NCBI RefSeq assembly: GCF_000230715.2
Contig: NC_019792.1
Span: forward strand, 868,001 to 932,000
Reading direction: 5' to 3'
DNA: 64,000 nucleotides
Source: Natronobacterium gregoryi SP2
GTDB lineage: Archaea > Halobacteriota > Halobacteria > Halobacteriales > Natrialbaceae
Shown: piece by piece, positions 60,433-64,000 of the stretch
Numbering within the stretch: position 1 is the stretch's first letter
Layout: each line of letters begins with the position of its first letter
Position numbers and translations under genes: made by a program
Notes under the pieces: generated by a model
Database searches by the model: none
Seen by the model: the letters and a program-made list of their open reading frames with translations, nothing else
What the model was told of the DNA's origin: nothing

Positions 60433-60811
60433 TACTCCACCAAGCGTCGACTGCTGAGTGAACCCAGACGACTGCATTCGGTTTCACTCATCCGTTCAGG
60501 CTTGCCAAAGCACTAGTAGCGTCCCAAGTCTACTCTGGCTAGTGCACTCTACTCCTGATCGAAAATCGTGATCGGTTTGGACCAACTCTCAACTAGTCGG
60601 TCCACGGTTGGGATGGTACTAGTAGTGTCCCAAGTCTACTCTGACTAGTGCGCTCTACTCCTGATCAAGAATCGTGATCGGTTTGGGCCAACTCTCAACT
60701 AGTCGGTCTACGCTTGGGACGGTACTAGACGTCCGGTGGGACCGTCCCGAGGTGCGCCCGGTCGCCGCCAGCGGTAGTTATTTATCACCGATCGTGGACG
60801 ATCCGGCTATC
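60433..60811. other. Noncoding region carrying the 106-bp repeat pair
   Basis: About 380 bp with no supported gene. It contains the tandem palindromic repeat at 60512-60728 and, near 60777-60785, AGTTATTTATC, a TATA candidate about 25 nt before the ATG at 60812. Confidence 0.5.
60512..60728. repeat. Tandem 106-bp palindromic repeat, two copies, CTAG-rich
   Basis: Copies at 60512-60617 and 60618-60723 differ at about ten positions; ACTAG of a third unit follows. Within each, GTCCCAAGTCTACTCTGACT near the left end is inverted as ACTAGTCGGTCTACGCTTGG near the right, forming a hairpin with arms of about 23 bp; a smaller GATC...GATC segment is in the middle. Seven CTAG tetramers occur in 217 bp, although CTAG is normally rare in haloarchaeal DNA. 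It is unrelated to the other palindrome family. Confidence 0.85.
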
Positions 60812-61069
60812 ATGGCAGTCCTCTCGACTGAAGACGAAGGAAAGTTCCTGATGGACGTCCGCGGCGAACAGATCGGGATCGTCACCGAGGTCGATCCCGT
60901 CGAACAGGTAGCCTACGTCGATCCCGACCCGAGTCTCACGCAAGCGTGGCTCCAGAGTCTCGGCCGCGGCGACGCTGGCGAAGACGACCTCGAGATCCCT
61001 GCCGAGAACGTCGAAACGGTCACGGACTCGGAGATTCGCGTCAATGCTGATCTGAGCAGCGAGGCCTGA
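60812..61069 (+). CDS. Small PRC-barrel-like protein
   Basis: An 85-aa soluble acidic protein. F-L-M-D-V-R-G-E-Q-I-G-I-V-T-E-V-D followed by A-Y-V-D-P-D-P has the strand pattern of PRC-barrel domains. A TATA-like TTATTTATC about 25 nt upstream supports ATG 60812. The role is unknown; PRC-barrel proteins in Archaea include cell division and RNA-processing partners. It is the gene just before truD. Confidence 0.66.
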   Translation: MAVLSTEDEGKFLMDVRGEQIGIVTEVDPVEQVAYVDPDPSLTQAWLQSLGRGDAGEDDLEIPAENVETVTDSEIRVNADLSSEA

Positions 61070-61123
61070 CGACGGCAAGAACGAACCGATTTATCCCCGG
61101 CGGCCAAAGCGCCGACAACGACC

Positions 61124-62476
61124 ATGCGCCCGGCACACCCCACGGAACAGGCCGTCGGTATGCAACACTACGTCAGCGACGCCGACGGCGTCGGCGGCCG
61201 ACTCCGCGCCGCCGACGACCACTTTCGCGTGCGTGAACTCGAGCGGTTCTCCACCGAATCCGTCGACGCCGACCCGGGCGGCTACCCACACGTCGTCTTC
61301 CGGGCGACGCTCCGTGGCTGGGACACGAACGACTTCGCCGCTCGCGTCTCGGACGCACTCGGGGTCTCCCGGGAGCGAGTCGACTGGGCAGGGACGAAAG
61401 ACAAGTACGCCGTCACGACCCAGCTATTTTCCGTCGACGGCGTCGACCCCGACGCGCTCGCAGCCCTCGAGATAGACGGCGTCGACCTCGAGGTGCTGGG
61501 ACGGGCGGGCCGTGGCCTCGAGTTCGGCGACCTCGCAGGCAACGCCTTCGAACTCGTCGTCAGCGAACCCAACAGGCCCGAGACGGCCGCGGAGATCACG
61601 GACGAACTCCGCGAGTTCGGCGGCCGGGAGAGCGAAGATCGAGAGATCGGCGTCCCCAACTTCTTTGGCCAGCAGCGGTTCGGTAGCCGTCGGCCGATCA
61701 CCCACGAAGTCGGCCTCGCGATCGCTCGCGGCGACTGGGAAGGCGCGGTGATGGCCTACCTCGGGAACCCGGCCGACGCCGAACCCGAGGGGACCCAGGA
61801 GGCTCGCGCGTTTCTCGAGGAAACTCGTGACTGGGAGGAGGCGCTCGATCGATTCCCGAACCGGTTGCGGTACGAACGCTCGATGCTGCACGAACTGGCC
61901 GAGTGTACGGGCGACCCCGACGAGAAGACGTTCCGGGCCGCACTCGAACGCGTCCCGTCGAACCTCCAGCGACTCTTCGTCCACGCCGCCCAGTCGTACG
62001 CGTTCAACCTGATGCTGGGCGAACGCCTCGAGCGCGGCCTGCCGTTCGACCGTCCCGTCGAAGGCGACGTGGTCTGCTTTTCCGATACCGGCAGCGACGT
62101 CCCCGACGAGCTCGTCTTGCCCGACACCGACCGACTCCAGCGCGTCGACGAACGTCGGGTCGGCTCCGTCACGCGCCACTGCGAGCGCGGCCGGGCGTTC
62201 GTCACCGCACCACTGGTCGGCACCGATACCGACCTCGCCGACGGCGAGCAAGGCGAGATCGAGCACAACGTACTCGAGGACTTGGGGCTCGCGCCAGCGG
62301 ACTTCGACCTCCCCGACGAGTTCCACTCGAGTGGCACCCGGCGGGCGATTCTCGTCCGAACGGATCTGGCTCTCGAGAGCGATCCGCTTACACTTTCGTT
62401 TTCCCTTCCAAAAGGGTCGTACGCGACGGTCGTCCTCCGTGAATATCTGAAAGTCGATCCGGTCGACCTCGGATAG
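61124..62476 (+). CDS. truD: tRNA pseudouridine(13) synthase TruD
   Basis: A 450-aa RNA-modifying enzyme. The catalytic Asp93 is in [13 protein letters not shown], the TruD signature. [11 protein letters not shown] near 180 and the inserted TRUD domain follow, with [10 protein letters not shown] near 290. Length is in the archaeal range. It stands 54 bp after the PRC-barrel-like gene and is convergent with the eS1 gene. Confidence 0.95.
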   Translation: MRPAHPTEQAVGMQHYVSDADGVGGRLRAADDHFRVRELERFSTESVDADPGGYPHVVFRATLRGWDTNDFAARVSDALGVSRERVDWAGTKDKYAVTTQLFSVDGVDPDALAALEIDGVDLEVLGRAGRGLEFGDLAGNAFELVVSEPNRPETAAEITDELREFGGRESEDREIGVPNFFGQQRFGSRRPITHEVGLAIARGDWEGAVMAYLGNPADAEPEGTQEARAFLEETRDWEEALDRFPNRLRYERSMLHELAECTGDPDEKTFRAALERVPSNLQRLFVHAAQSYAFNLMLGERLERGLPFDRPVEGDVVCFSDTGSDVPDELVLPDTDRLQRVDERRVGSVTRHCERGRAFVTAPLVGTDTDLADGEQGEIEHNVLEDLGLAPADFDLPDEFHSSGTRRAILVRTDLALESDPLTLSFSLPKGSYATVVLREYLKVDPVDLG

Positions 62477-62555
62477 CGATCCGTCTCGAGCAGCGAAGCG
62501 ACACCGAAGGCTCTCGTGGCGGAGAAACGGCAAAAAGCCGAGCCGTTCGTTACGG

Positions 62556-63197
62556 TTAGTCGCCGGTCGCGACGTCGTCTTCGTCGACGTCGACGGCCGT
62601 CGCTTCCTCTTCGGCGACTTCCTCGGGGTGGGCCTCGAGGGTTGCCTTCTGTATCTCGACGCGGCGAAGCGGGTAGATCGTCTTGGCCTCGCCGTAGATC
62701 GCCGAGGAGAGTCGGCCTTCGACGACGCTGTCGATGAGCTCTTCGAAGCTCCGGTCGGCAGCCGCCTCCTCGACCATCTGGACCATCTGGTCGCGGATGG
62801 CTTTCTCCTGGCTCGCGTCGGCCTTCTTCGTCGTAAACGCGACAGGCTGGACCTGGACGCGGTAGTCGTCCGTCGTGAGGACGGTGACGTAGGCCTCGAC
62901 CTTCGAGGCACCGCGTCGGACCAGCGAACGCAGGTAGTCACGGGTCAGGGAGTGTTCCATGAACTCCGTGTACGCCGTGTCGCTGCCGACGTCGTTGATC
63001 TTGAAGGTGAGTTTCGTGTTGTTCTCGCTTGCCGCTCCTTTCAGATCACCGAGCGTCGTCTCGATAGTTCGGTCGTAGAGCTTTTCGGGTTCGTCAGCGG
63101 GGGTCTCGCCGAGCTCCTCCCGGTCGAACTGCTCCGGGGCGAGCACGGTGTACCACCGCTTCTCCTGTTTCGCACGTGAAACTGATCGTTCACTCAT
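62556..63197 (-). CDS. rps3ae: 30S ribosomal protein eS1 (S3Ae)
   Basis: A 213-aa small-subunit protein. Recognised by E-K-R-W-Y-T-V-L-A-P near the N-terminus, F-K-I-N-D-V-G, R-R-G-A-S-K-V-E-A and I-Y-P-L-R-R-V-E-I-Q-K near the end, plus an acidic haloarchaeal tail. Its start overlaps the end of pcc1 by eight bases. Confidence 0.96.
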   Translation of the reverse strand: MSERSVSRAKQEKRWYTVLAPEQFDREELGETPADEPEKLYDRTIETTLGDLKGAASENNTKLTFKINDVGSDTAYTEFMEHSLTRDYLRSLVRRGASKVEAYVTVLTTDDYRVQVQPVAFTTKKADASQEKAIRDQMVQMVEEAAADRSFEELIDSVVEGRLSSAIYGEAKTIYPLRRVEIQKATLEAHPEEVAEEEATAVDVDEDDVATGD

Positions 63198-63468
63198 TGT
63201 TGTCGTGTTGTCTGGTGGACGCAGATCCCGCGTCCGTCGGTTGTCGATTCGGTGCCGCTGTGGCTGTGACGTCTACTGCCACCGCCAGATTGACCACGTA
63301 GTCGTCGACCGTCGAGTGAAGTCCACCCGTCGTCTCGCGTTCGATGTGCGTGACGACGGTATCCGCCTCCACGGTCGTCTCCATCTCGTCCGTGTTGTCC
63401 GGCTCGAGCGCCCGCGCGACGAGTTCGGCGTCGTCGTGTTCCGTTCGGATCGTCGCCCGCCGGCTCAT
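63190..63468 (-). CDS. pcc1: KEOPS complex subunit Pcc1
   Basis: A 92-aa Pcc1-like protein, the dimerising subunit of the KEOPS complex that makes t6A on tRNA. The pattern is A-R-A-L-E-P-D-N near 18-25, then I-E-R-E-T-T-G-G-L-H-S-T-V-D-D-Y. The C-terminal 20 residues are a variable tail. It overlaps the RecJ-like gene (ATGA) upstream and the eS1 gene downstream, forming a tight three-gene operon typical of haloarchaea. Confidence 0.88.
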   Translation of the reverse strand: MSRRATIRTEHDDAELVARALEPDNTDEMETTVEADTVVTHIERETTGGLHSTVDDYVVNLAVAVDVTATAAPNRQPTDAGSASTRQHDNNE

Positions 63469-64000
63469 AGGACCTCCCTCGCAGTCGTGACGACCGTCGA
63501 TCGATCGACGGCCGGATCGTACCGCAGGTAGCCCCGACGGCGGCCGACGTCGTACGCGACGCCGCCGATCTCGATTTCTGATTCGAGTTCGCGGGCGATC
63601 CGTTCGACGGTCGCCCCGAGCGGATCGTCGTCCCGGGTCGCGATCGCAACCTCGCCACCGTCGGCGGCGACCGCGAGCACGACCGGTTCCGGCGAGCGGT
63701 ACGCGACGGCGAGGCGAGCGATCGCCTCGACGGGGCCGTCGTCGATCCCAACGACGAACAACCCGTCGTACCGACCAGTCGAAGCCGACTCGAGAGTCTC
63801 GTGAGCACAGCGACCGTACTCGCGCCAGGCCGACAGTGCTGGCTCGCGGGCGTCGTGCCCCATCGCGAGGGCGACGCCAGTTCCCGGTTCCGTTCGCGCC
63901 GTCGCCTCGAGCACGTCGGCATACCCGCCGACGGTGGCAAACGGCGCGTCGGGCGTCACGTACGGCTTCAATCCGTGCCGAATCGCGTTCGCTGCGGTCT
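63465..64000 (-). CDS. RecJ-like (DHH family) single-stranded DNA exonuclease, 5' part outside the window
   Basis: The visible C-terminal 178 residues include P-F-A-T-V-G-G-Y-A-D-V, a stretch V-A-L-A-M-G-H-D-A-R-E and a strand-rich end with G-Y-L-R-Y-D-P. The frame stays open to the window edge. Gene order RecJ-like, pcc1, rps3ae is conserved in haloarchaea and supports the call. The catalytic DHH motifs lie outside the window, so the assignment rests on context and C-terminal pattern. Confidence 0.62.
   Translation of the reverse strand, partial: TAANAIRHGLKPYVTPDAPFATVGGYADVLEATARTEPGTGVALAMGHDAREPALSAWREYGRCAHETLESASTGRYDGLFVVGIDDGPVEAIARLAVAYRSPEPVVLAVAADGGEVAIATRDDDPLGATVERIARELESEIEIGGVAYDVGRRRGYLRYDPAVDRSTVVTTAREVL

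Overview
The window looks like chromosomal DNA of a haloarchaeon (class Halobacteria, plausibly Natrialbales; the order is inference). Evidence seen in the sequence: high GC, very acidic proteins, twin-arginine (Tat) signal peptides, a PGF-CTERM surface glycoprotein together with its archaeosortase, halocyanin, an Htr-type transducer, archaeal EF-1alpha/uS10/eS1, and TATA boxes 20-25 nt upstream of start codons, which implies leaderless mRNAs.

Layout. 1-2 kb: an opsin-like gene, cut by the window edge, overlaps an HtrII-like transducer gene. 2-4.4 kb: an alpha/beta hydrolase and an IS200/IS605-type tnpB element. 4.5-7.7 kb: a sodium:solute symporter with a small helix-turn-helix (HTH) protein, a frameshifted HNH endonuclease gene and tRNA-Gln. 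8-13.3 kb: a complete branched-chain amino acid ABC transporter. 14-20 kb: housekeeping genes (NifU-like protein, ACT protein plus homoserine dehydrogenase, EF-1alpha plus uS10, rhomboid protease) and tRNA-Ala with a duplicated 3' end. 20-25 kb: a large S-layer-like protein and gene-poor DNA. 25-34 kb: CBS protein, TPP enzyme, MFS transporter, FAD oxidoreductase, CPBP protease-like protein, phosphoesterase and archaeosortase, then a decayed tnpB. 34-36.7 kb: small conserved genes. 36.7-38.9 kb: an IS630 element interrupted by an IS1595 element, both with readable target duplications. 39-63 kb: ordinary chromosomal genes (SPFH/NfeD, nucleotidyltransferase, MATE, luciferase-like oxidoreductase, PabC-like lyase, CDP-alcohol phosphotransferase, Thi4, ThiR-like regulator, dCTP deaminase, Pth2, TruD, eS1, Pcc1, RecJ-like nuclease).

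Functional links: the archaeosortase (32-33 kb) should process the PGF-CTERM protein (20-23 kb). The ThiR-like regulator (57-58 kb) probably controls the suicidal Thi4 thiazole synthase (54 kb). The ACT protein probably regulates or partners homoserine dehydrogenase. The ABC transporter operon converges on its binding-protein gene.

Most unusual content: a family of about 85-bp imperfect palindromes occurs at least nine times in intergenic DNA. One tandem pair sits inside the decayed tnpB and is flanked by a 5-bp ACTCA duplication; removing pair and duplication restores the tnpB reading frame, so the palindromes behave like a miniature mobile element. A second, unrelated palindrome (106 bp, two tandem copies, rich in CTAG) lies near 60.6 kb. 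The opsin-like gene lacks the Schiff-base counterion Asp although it is paired with an HtrII-like transducer.
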